DNA from: Thermodesulfobacteriota bacterium
GTDB lineage: Bacteria > Desulfobacterota > BSN033 > UBA1163
Length of the DNA stretch: 64,000 nucleotides
Assembly: GCA_026415035.1 (NCBI GenBank)
Contig: JAOAHX010000016.1
Location: forward strand, 1 to 64,000
Direction of reading: 5' to 3'
The notes beneath the pieces are model-generated. The model was not told the DNA's origin. It did not search any database and saw only the letters and a program-made list of their open reading frames with translations. Positions 15,662 to 24,819 of the stretch are shown in pieces. Made by a program: the position numbers and the translations under genes. How positions within the stretch are numbered: position 1 is the stretch's first letter; each line of letters begins with the position of its first letter.

Positions 15662-17199
15662 TGGACACGGTCGAATCCACGATCCCGGCCTTGGCGCTCT
15701 CCTGCCCCCTGATCGCCTCCTTCCTGATCCTTCTCTCGAGAGGGCGGCCCAACGTGAGGGAGAGCTGGAGTCTGCTGGCGGGGATCGGCCAATTTCTCCT
15801 GATCCTCTCCATGAAACCCCTCCTCCTCCAGGGGAAGACCGTCTCGTGCAACCTTCTGACCGGCGTCCTTCCCGGGATCGACTTGGGGTTGAGGGTGGAT
15901 GCCCTCGGACTCGTCTTCGCCATCACCTCCTCCTTCCTCTACATATTAGTCTCGGCCTTTTCCGTCGGTTACATGCGGGCCCTCGAAGAACACGGTCAGA
16001 CGCGGTACTACTTCTGCTTCGCCCTGGCCATTTTCGGCGCGGTGGGCGTGGCCCTTTCCAAAAATCTCCTGACCTTCTTCCTCTTCTACGAAATTTTGAC
16101 CGTCTCCACCTACCCCCTCGTGGCCCACGAGGAGTCCCAGGAGGCCCTCTTTGCGGGTCGAAAATATCTCGCCTATCTGCTCACCTCGGGCGTCTTCCTG
16201 CTTGCGGCCACGGCCCTCGACTACTCCCTCGCCGGGACGACCGATTTTCGTCCAGGGGGCCATCTGAGCCCGGCCACCGCCTCGAAACCTCTCCTCACGA
16301 CCCTCTTCTTCCTCTTCCTCCTCGGGTTGATGAAGGCGGCTTACATGCCGTTCCACTCGTGGTTGCCCACGGCGATGGTAGCGCCCACGCCGGTGAGCGC
16401 CCTGCTCCATGCGGTAGCGGTCGTCAAAGCGGGCGTCTTTGGGGTCCTCCGGGTCGTCTGTCATGTCTATGGAACCGATCTGATGAAAGAACTGGGCCTG
16501 GGGACGATGCTCGCCGCCCTGGCGGGCTTCACCATGATCGGGGCCTCCCTCTTCGCCATCGCCCAGGACAACTTGAAAAAGAGGCTGGCCTACTCGACGA
16601 TCAGCCAGCTCTCCTACATCCTCTTCGGGGCGGGGCTGCTGACCCCGATGGGCCTCACCGGCGCCATCCTCCACATCCCCTTCCACGGGTTCATGAAGAT
16701 CACCCTCTTTCTCTGTGCCGGCTTCATTTTGGCTGCCACAGGAAAAAAGGACATCAGCGAGATGGCCGGGATCGGAAGGGCCATGCCCATCACCATGTTC
16801 GCCTTCACCATCGGGGCCCTCGGGATGTGCGGAGCGCCTCCCGTGGCTGGACTTCTGACCAAATGGTACCTGGGGCTCGGGGCGGTTCAATCCGGATCCC
16901 TACCTTTTCTCGCCATCCTCCTCATCGCCTCCCTTCTCGACGTGGTCTACTTCTTCCCCCTGATCCGGACCGCCTTCTTCGAGGCCATGCCCCGGGAGGA
17001 AATCCTCCCAGGAGATTTGGCAAAAGGGGTGGAGATCCTTTCGGAAAGGCCTTTGCCTATCGAGACGGCCCGAAGGCTCTACGCCTTCATGTTCCTTCCC
17101 CTTTCGGTCACAGGTCTCTGCTCCATCCTCTTCTGCCTCTTTCCAAACCTCTTCGATATCCTGAACCTTGCCCGGATTGCCGTGAGAGGGGTTCTATGA
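15658..17199 (+). CDS. Antiporter-like subunit D (second copy)
   Basis: A 513-residue polytopic protein of the NuoM/MrpD family. Proton-path residues are kept: the Glu in TFFLFYEILTVSTYPL, the Lys in GLMKAAYMPFHSWLPTAM and the Lys pair in DNLKKRLAYSTISQLSYI. The segment APTPVSALLHAVAVVKAGVF is typical. It differs clearly from the first copy, so this is an old duplication. Located between the first D-like gene (ATGA overlap) and a small membrane protein gene. Confidence 0.9.
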   Translation: MMDTVESTIPALALSCPLIASFLILLSRGRPNVRESWSLLAGIGQFLLILSMKPLLLQGKTVSCNLLTGVLPGIDLGLRVDALGLVFAITSSFLYILVSAFSVGYMRALEEHGQTRYYFCFALAIFGAVGVALSKNLLTFFLFYEILTVSTYPLVAHEESQEALFAGRKYLAYLLTSGVFLLAATALDYSLAGTTDFRPGGHLSPATASKPLLTTLFFLFLLGLMKAAYMPFHSWLPTAMVAPTPVSALLHAVAVVKAGVFGVLRVVCHVYGTDLMKELGLGTMLAALAGFTMIGASLFAIAQDNLKKRLAYSTISQLSYILFGAGLLTPMGLTGAILHIPFHGFMKITLFLCAGFILAATGKKDISEMAGIGRAMPITMFAFTIGALGMCGAPPVAGLLTKWYLGLGAVQSGSLPFLAILLIASLLDVVYFFPLIRTAFFEAMPREEILPGDLAKGVEILSERPLPIETARRLYAFMFLPLSVTGLCSILFCLFPNLFDILNLARIAVRGVL

Positions 17200-17215
17200 A
17201 GCGAGGGTCAACCCG

Positions 17216-17476
17216 ATGAACAGGTGGAGAGAACTTCCCAAGAGAGCTTTCTGGATCTTCTATGGAGCCGGCCTTGGCTTGAGCCTCCTCTTTGGCTTCC
17301 TCCTCCCTCGTTTGGGTCTCCTCCATCCCCACTTCCCTTTTCAATCCTTTCCCCAATTCTTCGGCCTCTTCGGTCTCCTCGGATGTCTCCTGCTCATTCT
17401 GATCGCCAAAGCCATGGGCTCCCTCCTCTTGAAGGAGGAAGATTATTATGAGAGGGAGGGGAGGGGTTGCCGATGA
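17216..17476 (+). CDS. Small two-helix membrane protein in the antiporter operon
   Basis: An 86-residue protein I do not recognise. It has two predicted membrane helices (about 11-30 and 46-69) separated by a loop rich in Pro and Phe, a basic N-terminus (MNRWRELPKRAF) and an acidic, tyrosine-containing C-terminal tail (EEDYYER). It lies 16 bp after one D-like subunit and overlaps the next by ATGA, so it is very probably an accessory subunit or assembly factor of the same complex. Confidence 0.7.
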   Translation: MNRWRELPKRAFWIFYGAGLGLSLLFGFLLPRLGLLHPHFPFQSFPQFFGLFGLLGCLLLILIAKAMGSLLLKEEDYYEREGRGCR

Positions 17477-19350
17477 GAACGTGGATCCATCCCGGCATGG
17501 TCATCGTCCTGGGTGCCCTGCTGATCCCTTGGATCAGGTCGAGGCGGTTCCGGTTGACCTACCTCCTGCTCCTGCCGATTGCGGGAATCGGATTGCTTCT
17601 CTGGTCCTCATGGGGCGATAACGGGGCGATTCCGGACTGGCCCGAGGCCCTCCATCGCGGCCGGATGGACTTCCTCGATTACACGATCGAATGGGGGCGC
17701 ATCGACCGGGTGGCCACGGTCTTCGCCTACGTCTTCCTCATCGCCGGGTTCTGCATGAACCTCTATGCCTTCGGCGCGAGGAACAACTGGGAGCACGTCG
17801 CCGCCATGGTCTATTTAGGAAGCGCCCTCGGGGCCGTCTTCGCCGGCGACCTCTTCACCCTCTTCTTCTGGCTCGAGATCATGTCCTGGGCCCCTGTCTT
17901 TCTCATCTGGTTCAGAGGGACCCGGAGCGCCATGGGTGCGGCGCTTCGTTACGCCCTCTGGCATCACTTCAGCGGGGCCTGCATCCTCGCGGGGATCCTC
18001 CTTCACGTCCATCAGACGGGCTCGATCGAACTCGGTCGCCTTCCGTGGGGATGGGGCGGAGAACATCTGGGCTCCAACCTGATGCTTCTCGGGTTCCTCG
18101 TCAATGCGGCCACCCCCCCCTTCCACTGCTGGCTCTCCGACACCTACTCCGAGGCCACGCCGAGCGGATCGGTCTATCTGACCGCCTTTACGACGAAGAC
18201 GGCGATCTACTGTCTGCTCCGGACCTTCCCAGGGCTGGAACTGCTGATATGGCTGGGAGCCCTTCAGGCCATCCTCGCCCTCTTCCTGGCCCTCCTTGAA
18301 AACGACGGCCGAAGGCTCTGTTCCTATGATATCATCTCCCAGGTGGGGTATATGGTCGTCGGCGTAGGGATCGGGACCAACCTGGCGATCAACGGCGCCA
18401 TCTCCCATGCCCTCTGCCATATCCTTTACAACTCCCTGCTCTTCATGGGGGTGGGTTCGGTCCTGGCGGCCGCGGGGACGGCCAAATTCCATGAGCTGGG
18501 AGGACTATACCGATATATGCCCCTCCCCTTCTGGCTCTATCTGGTAGGCGGCCTCTCCATTTCGGGGGTCCCGCTCTTCAACGGTTTCATCAGCAAGACG
18601 ATGACGATCGAGGCCGCCGAGTTGATCCACAACGTCCCGGTCTATCTCCTCCTCGAGGGAGCCACCATCGGGACGTTTTTGACCACCGGCTTGAGGCTCC
18701 CTTGGAACATCTGGTTTCAAGGAAAGCAGGATGCCCCGGCCCCGATTCGAGCCAGGCTCGGGACCGCTGCCTTGACCACACCGATCTACATGATCCTGAG
18801 CATGGCCATCCTCGCACTCCTCTGCCTTCTCATCGGCGTCTATCCCAAGGTCCTTTATGTATGGCTTCCTTATCCGGTTGAGTTCATCCCCTTCACCCCT
18901 GCCCGGGTCTTTTCGATCACCCAGATGCTCCTCTTCACCTTCCTCGGCTTCTGGGTCCTGAGAGGTCACCTCGTCGGCCGTCCATGCCTCACCCTCGACA
19001 CGGATTGGCCCTTCCGGATCCTGGGAAGAAAACTGATCCGTCTCTGTCAGGGTCCTCTTATGAACTTTGCCTCTTATGTGGACCGAATGGTGATGGTGGG
19101 GGTTCGATGGGTCGTCTGGGTGAGCCGCAATCCCTTAGCCGCCCTCGAGATCGGGGGAAAGGAACTTCTTCTCAAAGCCCAGAAGGCCCTTTCGCTCCCG
19201 TTGGCCAAGGGCCTCTCCTATCAGGCGATCGAGGAGAGGAAGAGGCAGTATCCCGCCTCGGCCATTCTTTTTCCTCTGGGCGCCGCCATCGGGACCATCC
19301 TCCTCTTCTTCGTTCTCTACTTGGCCTTCTATCTCTTCGCCCCCCCCTGA
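17473..19350 (+). CDS. Antiporter-like subunit D (third copy), degenerate proton path
   Basis: A 625-residue NuoL/NuoM-type membrane protein. The TM5 glutamate is present (FTLFFWLEIMSWAP), but the TM7 lysine position reads Asn (GFLVNAATPPFHCWLSDTY) and the TM8 lysine region reads ENDGRRLCSYDIISQVGY, with Arg instead. About 120 extra C-terminal residues include a soluble segment (about 510-590) and a final helix. ATG at 17473 overlaps the preceding stop; a TTG six bases upstream is the alternative. It may be a structural or altered-gating paralogue. Last gene of the operon; 14 bp separate it from the convergent Memo-AMMECR1 gene. Confidence 0.87.
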   Translation: MRTWIHPGMVIVLGALLIPWIRSRRFRLTYLLLLPIAGIGLLLWSSWGDNGAIPDWPEALHRGRMDFLDYTIEWGRIDRVATVFAYVFLIAGFCMNLYAFGARNNWEHVAAMVYLGSALGAVFAGDLFTLFFWLEIMSWAPVFLIWFRGTRSAMGAALRYALWHHFSGACILAGILLHVHQTGSIELGRLPWGWGGEHLGSNLMLLGFLVNAATPPFHCWLSDTYSEATPSGSVYLTAFTTKTAIYCLLRTFPGLELLIWLGALQAILALFLALLENDGRRLCSYDIISQVGYMVVGVGIGTNLAINGAISHALCHILYNSLLFMGVGSVLAAAGTAKFHELGGLYRYMPLPFWLYLVGGLSISGVPLFNGFISKTMTIEAAELIHNVPVYLLLEGATIGTFLTTGLRLPWNIWFQGKQDAPAPIRARLGTAALTTPIYMILSMAILALLCLLIGVYPKVLYVWLPYPVEFIPFTPARVFSITQMLLFTFLGFWVLRGHLVGRPCLTLDTDWPFRILGRKLIRLCQGPLMNFASYVDRMVMVGVRWVVWVSRNPLAALEIGGKELLLKAQKALSLPLAKGLSYQAIEERKRQYPASAILFPLGAAIGTILLFFVLYLAFYLFAPP

Positions 19351-19364
19351 AGAAAGAGGTGCCC

Positions 19365-20774
19365 TCAAAAGATATCGGCGGAGAAGATGTAAATTTCGGT
19401 ATCCTTCTCCTTCCAGGCATTGGGAGGAAGCCCCGCCTTCTGGCAGGTATGCTCGAGGAAGGTTTTGCGGTCCCATCCGTTTTCGGTGGCCACCTGGGGA
19501 AGGAGTAGGCCGGAGAACCATCCCTTTCGGATGTAGATCCCGTGCTTTCCCACCTCGATCTCGTTGACGTCCGAGATCCTTTTGAGGGGAGTGAGCACCG
19601 AAATTTCGATCTCGAGCTCTGGAAGTTCGCTCTCCGTCACGGGCGAAAAACGGGGATCTCGGAAGGCGGCCGCCTCCGCCATCTCCTCCACCGTCTTGTA
19701 AAGGGGCCCCCTTCCCTCGATGTAGCCGATGCACCCTCTCAGCTGGCCTCTCTTATGGAGGGTGACGAAAGCCCCTCGATGCTCCCTGAGCCTGGGAGCC
19801 TCGATTTTGAATTCCGGCAGGGGCCTCCCTTTGGCCCGATTCTCGATGACGGTCTTGGCGATGTGGCGGAGGATCTTCTTCTCCTCCTCGCTCAACCCCA
19901 AATCGACGCCCACCCGCTTCTCCCCTTTCATCTGCACCTCTCCCTCGGCCTTCCGATAAAGGACGGCGGAGACGTATCCGACGACGCGGCCCCGGTCTCC
20001 GGTAACGTCTCCCGAATTTAAATACTGAAGGACCTTGCTTCGATTCGCCCCCAGGGCTTTTGCAGCCATCATCACCGTGAGGGCGGGCCCTCCCCCACAG
20101 GCCTCGCAGCGGCCTTCCCTCAGATCGCGGCTCAGCCCCTCTGGGTCGAATCGTTCCACATGGCCGAGAAAGATCCGGTCCAGTTGAACCGCCTTCTCAT
20201 AAGGATGAAAATGGGAGAGGTCGGTGCTGGCCACCATCAACACCCTCTTGCCCCGGACCGTCTCGGCGATGGCCTGACTGAGGGACCTGCAGGTCTCGAG
20301 ACTCCAGTAGGGCTCCATCACGATGGGGACGAGCTTGAACGACTTTAAGGCGACCTGGAGAAAGGGGATCTGGACCTCAAGGGAATGCTCCTGCCGATGG
20401 GCCTCGGGAAGGAATTGAATCCCCCTCCAACGCTCCATCATCCTCTTCGACAGCTCCTCATCGATGGGCACGACCCCCAAAGGGGTCCGATACCCTCCTC
20501 GGTCGTAGAGGGAGGCCCCTTTGAAGGCGACCCGGTGGCTGGGGGCGACGACCACCACGGACGGAAACTCCTTCCCCTGGATCAATTTGTAGGCCGAGGC
20601 CGCCACGAGGCCTGAGTAGATGTAACCGGCGTGAGGGGCGATCAGCCCAACGATCTCGCCCTCGATCGTCTCCCGCTTGACCTGGTCGAGATATTTTTGA
20701 ATCTCCCTTCGAAGGATCTCCGGTCGATCCGGATAGAACGTCCCCGAAACCGCAGGCTCTCTGATCTCTCCCAT
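19365..20774 (-). CDS. Memo-AMMECR1 fusion (AmmeMemoRadiSam proteins B and A)
   Basis: A 469-residue two-domain protein. The Memo-like part (about 1-285) shows EPAVSGTFYPD, LIAPHAGYIYSGLVAA, the metal-site histidines in EHSLEVQIPFLQ and STDLSHF, and CGGGPA. The AMMECR1 part (about 290-469) shows FVTLHKRGQLRGCIGYIEG and AAFRDPRFSPV. Genes for these families often sit with a radical-SAM enzyme of unknown product; none is in this window. I chose the ATG at 20774 because GAAGGAGG lies 5 nt upstream. The frame is also open to a GTG at 20876 and would add a hydrophobic helix (VLIFCFAVVFLVPFLLIG), so a membrane-anchored form cannot be excluded. Confidence 0.85.
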   Translation of the reverse strand: MGEIREPAVSGTFYPDRPEILRREIQKYLDQVKRETIEGEIVGLIAPHAGYIYSGLVAASAYKLIQGKEFPSVVVVAPSHRVAFKGASLYDRGGYRTPLGVVPIDEELSKRMMERWRGIQFLPEAHRQEHSLEVQIPFLQVALKSFKLVPIVMEPYWSLETCRSLSQAIAETVRGKRVLMVASTDLSHFHPYEKAVQLDRIFLGHVERFDPEGLSRDLREGRCEACGGGPALTVMMAAKALGANRSKVLQYLNSGDVTGDRGRVVGYVSAVLYRKAEGEVQMKGEKRVGVDLGLSEEEKKILRHIAKTVIENRAKGRPLPEFKIEAPRLREHRGAFVTLHKRGQLRGCIGYIEGRGPLYKTVEEMAEAAAFRDPRFSPVTESELPELEIEISVLTPLKRISDVNEIEVGKHGIYIRKGWFSGLLLPQVATENGWDRKTFLEHTCQKAGLPPNAWKEKDTEIYIFSADIF

Positions 20775-20893
20775 CCCCACCTCCTTCCTCTCCCTGAAAC
20801 CGAAGGGTTCACCGATGAGGAGAAATGGAACGAGGAAGACCACGGCGAAACAGAAGATTAGAACGTGGAGGCGCACCCTTCCTTTTTCACGCC

Positions 20894-21343
20894 TTAGGCT
20901 TTGTGTCGACTTTCGAGGATGAGGGTAACCGGTCCATCGTTCACCAGATGGACCTCCATTTTCGCCTGAAACTGGCCGGTCTCGACCCGAAGGTTCTGCT
21001 CCCGCAATCTCCGGACGAGGCCTTCGTAGAGCTCCCGAGCCCGCCCAGGCGCTTCGGCCTCCGTAAAGGAGGGCCTCCTCCCTTTCCGGCAATCGGCATA
21101 GAGGGTGAACTGGGAGACGACCAGGATCTCTCCCCCGATCTCTTTGAGGGATAAGTTGAACTTTTCGGATTCGTCTTCGAAGATTCTCAGCTCCGGGATC
21201 TTGGTGGCGAGAAAGGAGAGATCGTCATCGCCATCGCCCTTGCCCACGCCCAAGAAGACGAGTAGGCCCTGACCGATCTTTCCCGTGACCTGACCGTCGA
21301 CCAGAACCTCCGCAGACTTCACCCGCTGGATGACAGCCCTCAT
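20894..21343 (-). CDS. dtd: D-aminoacyl-tRNA deacylase
   Basis: A 149-residue DTD protein, which removes D-amino acids (and glycine) mischarged onto tRNAs. All family marks are visible: MRAVIQRV at the start, [12 protein letters not shown], the catalytic SQFTLYAD loop, the [11 protein letters not shown] segment and the cross-subunit proline motif NDGPVTLIL. Length is normal. Encoded between the EF-G paralogue and the Memo-AMMECR1 fusion in the same direction. Confidence 0.96.
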   Translation of the reverse strand: MRAVIQRVKSAEVLVDGQVTGKIGQGLLVFLGVGKGDGDDDLSFLATKIPELRIFEDESEKFNLSLKEIGGEILVVSQFTLYADCRKGRRPSFTEAEAPGRARELYEGLVRRLREQNLRVETGQFQAKMEVHLVNDGPVTLILESRHKA

Positions 21344-21398
21344 GGCCCTATGGGATCCGAGATCCGGAGCTCGAAACGGATTCGACGTTAAGGAGCCA

Positions 21399-21423
21399 GG
21401 GGTTCGCCGGACATTGGAACCCC
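21399..21423. other. Hairpin between fusA2-like gene and dtd
   Basis: GGGGTTC (21399-21405) pairs perfectly with GAACCCC (21417-21423) around an 11-nt loop, immediately after the EF-G-like stop codon. No T-run follows on the minus strand, so it is a weak terminator candidate or a transcript-stabilising stem. Confidence 0.35.
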
Positions 21424-21428
21424 CTCTT

Positions 21429-23525
21429 TCAATCCTCTTTCTCCTTCTCTTTTTTGGCCTGGGCGATCACCTTCTCGGCCAGCTGGGCAGGGACCTCCTC
21501 ATAATGGGAGAACTCCATGGTGAAGGTTCCCCGGCCACCGGTTTTGGAGTTGAGGTCTGGGGCATATTTGAGCATCTCGGCCATGGGGACGTGGGCTTGG
21601 ATCACCTGATAATTCCCTTTGGCATCGACCTTCAGGACCCGCCCCCTCCGGCTGTTCAAATCGCCGATCACATCCCCGATGGTCTCCTCCGGCGCGATCA
21701 CCTCGACCTTCATGATCGGCTCGAGCAGAACGGGATTGGCCTCTTGGATCCCCTTTTTGAAACACATGATGGCCGCGATCTTGAAGGCCATCTCCGAGGA
21801 GTCGACCTCGTGGGATTTCCCATCGTAAAAACGAACCTTCACGTCCACCACCGGATACCCCGCCAGAACGCCGCTCTGCATCGCCTCGAGGATCCCCTTC
21901 TCCACGGCGGGGACGAAATTCCTCGGCACGTTCATCCCCACCAGGGCATTCTCGAATTCGAAGCCCTGTCCTCGGGGGAGGGGGGAGATGTCGAAGTGGA
22001 CTTCGGCGAACTGGCCCCTTCCGCCGGTCTGCTTCTTGTGCCGGTAGATCACCCCCTGCTTTGATCCCCGGATCGTCTCTTTGTAGGGGACTTTGGGCGT
22101 GCTCAGGTTGACCTCCACCCCGAACTTCCGCCGGAGCTTCTCGATGATCACCTCTACATGGGTCTGGCCCACTCCGGAGAGGAGGATCTCGCCGGTCTGC
22201 TCATCCCGTCCCACGGTCATCGTCGGGTCCTCCTCGTGGATGCGGGCCAAGGAGGCTGCGATCTTCTCTTCGTCGCCCTTCGACTTGGGAGTGATCGCAT
22301 AGGTGATCATGGGTTGGGGGAGCTTCGTCTCTTCGAAGACGATCGGGTTCTTTTCGTCGCTGAAGGTGTCCCCGGTCGTCGTCTCCTTCAATTTGGCGAC
22401 GGCTGCGATATCCCCCACGCTCACATATCCGATGGGCTTCTGCTTCTTCCCCTCCAGGAGGAAGATCTGGCCGATCCTCTCCTTCACGTCCTTCTTCGAA
22501 TTATAGACCGTCGAATCGGCGTTGAGGCTTCCGGAGTAGACCCGAAAGAGGTTGAGCTTGCCCGCAAAGGGGTCGGCGATCGTTTTGAAGATGAAGGCCG
22601 AAAGGGGACCGTCCTCCTTGGGCTCCCGGGTCACCACCTCGCCGGTCTTGGGATGCCTTCCCTGGACGGCGCCTCTCTCCGCCGGGGACGGGAAGCATCG
22701 GATGATGAGGTCCAAGAGGGGTTGGACTCCGATATTCTTCAGGGAGGAACCGCAAAGCGCCGGCACCACCTTCCTCTCGATCGTCCCTTTTCGGAGGCAC
22801 CGGAGGATCTCGTCGCGGGAGACCTCCCCTGACTCGAGATACTTCTCCATCAACTGGTCGTCCATCTCCACCACGGCCTCGATCATCTTCTCGCGAAGCC
22901 GCCCGGCCTCCTCTCTCAGGTCCTCCGGGATCTCGGCGATCTCGAACTGTCCGCTTCCGTCCTCTTTGTAGACGTAGGCCTTCTGTTCGATGAGATCGAC
23001 CACCCCTTTGAAATGCCTCTCCGCGCCGATCGGGAGCTGGACCGGGACGAGGGAGAAGGTTGGAAAACTCTTTCCCACCTCCTCGACCACCTTCAGGAAA
23101 TCGGCCCGCTCCAGGTCCATCTTGGTCACGAAGAGGATCCTCGGCACCTGAAACTCGTTCGCATATCCCCAGACCGTTTCGGTCTGTACCTTCACCTCGG
23201 AATTTCCGCCGATGACGATCACGGCCCCGTCCACCACCCGCATGGAGGCCTTCGCCTCGGCGATGAAGTTGGCGTAGCCTGGGGTGTCGATGAGATAGAA
23301 CCGGTGTTTATCCCATTCGAAGTGGGCCAAGGAGGCGCTGATGCTGATCTTCCGGTTGACCTCTTCAGGTTCGAAATCCATCAACGAAGAACCGTCGTCC
23401 ACCCGACCCAGACGGGTATTCTCTCCTGTGTCGAAGAGGATGGCCTCGACCAGGGAGGTCTTTCCCTCTCCCCCATGTCCGAAAGTCCCGATGTTGCGGA
23501 TATGGCTCGGTTCGAATCGTTTCAT
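21429..23525 (-). CDS. Elongation factor G-like GTPase (EF-G paralogue)
   Basis: A 698-residue translational GTPase with EF-G domain order: GTPase domain (1-280), domain II (about 310-390), and domains III-V to the end ([15 protein letters not shown]-like GVGQTHVEV near 470; [14 protein letters not shown] near 640). It departs from canonical EF-G: the P-loop reads GHGGEGKTS rather than GHIDAGKT, DTPG is followed by YANF rather than HVDF, and the guanine-specificity motif reads TKMD instead of NKMD. These features suit the EF-G2/FusA2-type paralogues rather than the main elongation factor, whose role is not settled. It has its own start at 23525 after AGGAGCC. Confidence 0.88.
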   Translation of the reverse strand: MKRFEPSHIRNIGTFGHGGEGKTSLVEAILFDTGENTRLGRVDDGSSLMDFEPEEVNRKISISASLAHFEWDKHRFYLIDTPGYANFIAEAKASMRVVDGAVIVIGGNSEVKVQTETVWGYANEFQVPRILFVTKMDLERADFLKVVEEVGKSFPTFSLVPVQLPIGAERHFKGVVDLIEQKAYVYKEDGSGQFEIAEIPEDLREEAGRLREKMIEAVVEMDDQLMEKYLESGEVSRDEILRCLRKGTIERKVVPALCGSSLKNIGVQPLLDLIIRCFPSPAERGAVQGRHPKTGEVVTREPKEDGPLSAFIFKTIADPFAGKLNLFRVYSGSLNADSTVYNSKKDVKERIGQIFLLEGKKQKPIGYVSVGDIAAVAKLKETTTGDTFSDEKNPIVFEETKLPQPMITYAITPKSKGDEEKIAASLARIHEEDPTMTVGRDEQTGEILLSGVGQTHVEVIIEKLRRKFGVEVNLSTPKVPYKETIRGSKQGVIYRHKKQTGGRGQFAEVHFDISPLPRGQGFEFENALVGMNVPRNFVPAVEKGILEAMQSGVLAGYPVVDVKVRFYDGKSHEVDSSEMAFKIAAIMCFKKGIQEANPVLLEPIMKVEVIAPEETIGDVIGDLNSRRGRVLKVDAKGNYQVIQAHVPMAEMLKYAPDLNSKTGGRGTFTMEFSHYEEVPAQLAEKVIAQAKKEKEKED

Positions 23526-23636
23526 CTTGGCTCCTTTCCCGTCCCGTCCGACCGAAATCGATAGAACAATTTTTCCTACCCTATTTCCCGAATAAAATCA
23601 ACCCTGCTCCTTGAAAATCCACCCGATCCCGTTTCG

Positions 23637-23665
23637 TTGACAGCCCTCCGAGATTCTCTTAGAAT
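23637..23665 (+). promoter_or_regulatory. Sigma-70-type promoter for the DUF362 gene
   Basis: TTGACA (23637-23642, perfect), 17-nt spacer, TAGAAT (23660-23665, 5/6). The CGGAGG ribosome site and the ATG at 23686 follow about 10-20 nt later. Confidence 0.65.
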
Positions 23666-23685
23666 TCTGCCGCGGAGGATCCCCC

Positions 23686-24819
23686 ATGAAAAGCGCGGTC
23701 TTCTTCTCCGACCTGAAGGTCGAACCCAAAAGGACGCTCTTCGACAAACTCGACCTCCTTCTGGATCGCACGGAACTGAGGAAAAAGATCAAGGAGAAGG
23801 ATCTGGTGGCCATCAAGCTCCACTTCGGCGAGAGGGGGAACACCGCCTACGTCCGGCCGGTCTATGTGAGAAGGATCGTAGACCGGGTGAGGGAGTGTGG
23901 AGGGAAGCCCTTTTTGACCGACACGAACACCCTCTATATCGGGGCCCGGAGCGAGGCGGTCTCCCATCTTCACACCGCCTATGAACATGGCTTCACCCCG
24001 CTCACGGTCAACGCACCGGTCCTGATCGCGGACGGGCTCAGGGGCAATAGCGCCGTGAAGGTCCGGATCGACAAGCCCCTCTTGAAGACGGTCTCCATCG
24101 CCCACGAGATTCACATGGCCGATGTCCTCCTCGCCGTCACCCACTTCAAAGGCCATGAGCTTTCGGGATTCGGCGGAGCCTTGAAGAACCTCGGGATGGG
24201 ATGTGCCAGCCGGGAGGGGAAGTTAACGCAGCACTCGAACATCTCGCCGCAGGTGAAGAAGAAGGCGTGCAAGGGATGCGAAAGCTGCCTCCCCTGGTGT
24301 CCCTCCGGGGCCATTTCGATGGTCCCCCAGGAGGTGGAAGGCCGGCAGAGGCCTCGGGTCGCTCTCATCGACCCCCAAAAATGCATCGGTTGTGGCGAGT
24401 GCATCCTGGCCTGTCCGGCCGGGGCCGTCCAGATCCAGTGGAACGAATCGATCCCCCTGTTCCAGAAGAAGATGGTCGAGTACGCCTTCGGTGCCCTGGT
24501 CAAGAAAAGGGGCAAGGCCCTCTTCCTCAACTTCCTCACCCAGATCTCTCCCGCCTGCGACTGTTACGGGTTCTCCGACGTCCCGATCGTCAACGACATC
24601 GGGATCCTGGCCTCGGAAGATCCGGTGGCGATCGATCAGGCCTCGGCCGATCTCGTCAATGCCCAGGAGGGCAACCCTTCTTCGAAGCTAACGAAGAATT
24701 TGAAGGCCGGGGGAGACAAATTTCGCGGTCTCTACCCCGAGGTGGACTGGACCATCCAGCTCGCCTATGCGGAGGAGATCGGCCTGGGCCGAAGGGGTTA
24801 CGATCTCATCCGGATCTGA
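23686..24819 (+). CDS. DUF362 protein with two [4Fe-4S] clusters
   Basis: A 377-residue protein. The DUF362 domain covers most of the chain (FGERGNTAYVRPVYVRRIVD, THFKGHELSGFGGALKNLGMG, and the later DCYGFSDVPIVNDIGILASE). Inserted at about 190-255 is a bacterial ferredoxin pair: CKGCESCLPWCPSGA and CIGCGECILACPAGA, giving two [4Fe-4S] clusters. These proteins are widespread in anaerobes; the reaction is not established. No signal peptide. Own promoter upstream; its 3' end overlaps the convergent DUF3786 gene by 22 bp. Confidence 0.88.
   Translation: MKSAVFFSDLKVEPKRTLFDKLDLLLDRTELRKKIKEKDLVAIKLHFGERGNTAYVRPVYVRRIVDRVRECGGKPFLTDTNTLYIGARSEAVSHLHTAYEHGFTPLTVNAPVLIADGLRGNSAVKVRIDKPLLKTVSIAHEIHMADVLLAVTHFKGHELSGFGGALKNLGMGCASREGKLTQHSNISPQVKKKACKGCESCLPWCPSGAISMVPQEVEGRQRPRVALIDPQKCIGCGECILACPAGAVQIQWNESIPLFQKKMVEYAFGALVKKRGKALFLNFLTQISPACDCYGFSDVPIVNDIGILASEDPVAIDQASADLVNAQEGNPSSKLTKNLKAGGDKFRGLYPEVDWTIQLAYAEEIGLGRRGYDLIRI

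Noticed and set aside
15639-17219. 526-residue open frame, frame-shifted against the second D-like subunit
   Set aside because: It covers the same DNA as a clear NuoM-type protein and its own translation is rich in Arg, Pro and Gly without hydrophobic helices, as expected for a GC-rich shadow frame.
12509-19350. Membrane-bound hydrogenase or complex I operon
   Set aside because: No large or small hydrogenase subunit, quinone-site or Fe-S subunit is encoded; only antiporter-type subunits.
20775-20876. Longer N-terminus of the Memo-AMMECR1 protein with a hydrophobic helix
   Set aside because: A strong ribosome site precedes the ATG at 20774, where Memo similarity begins; kept as an alternative only.
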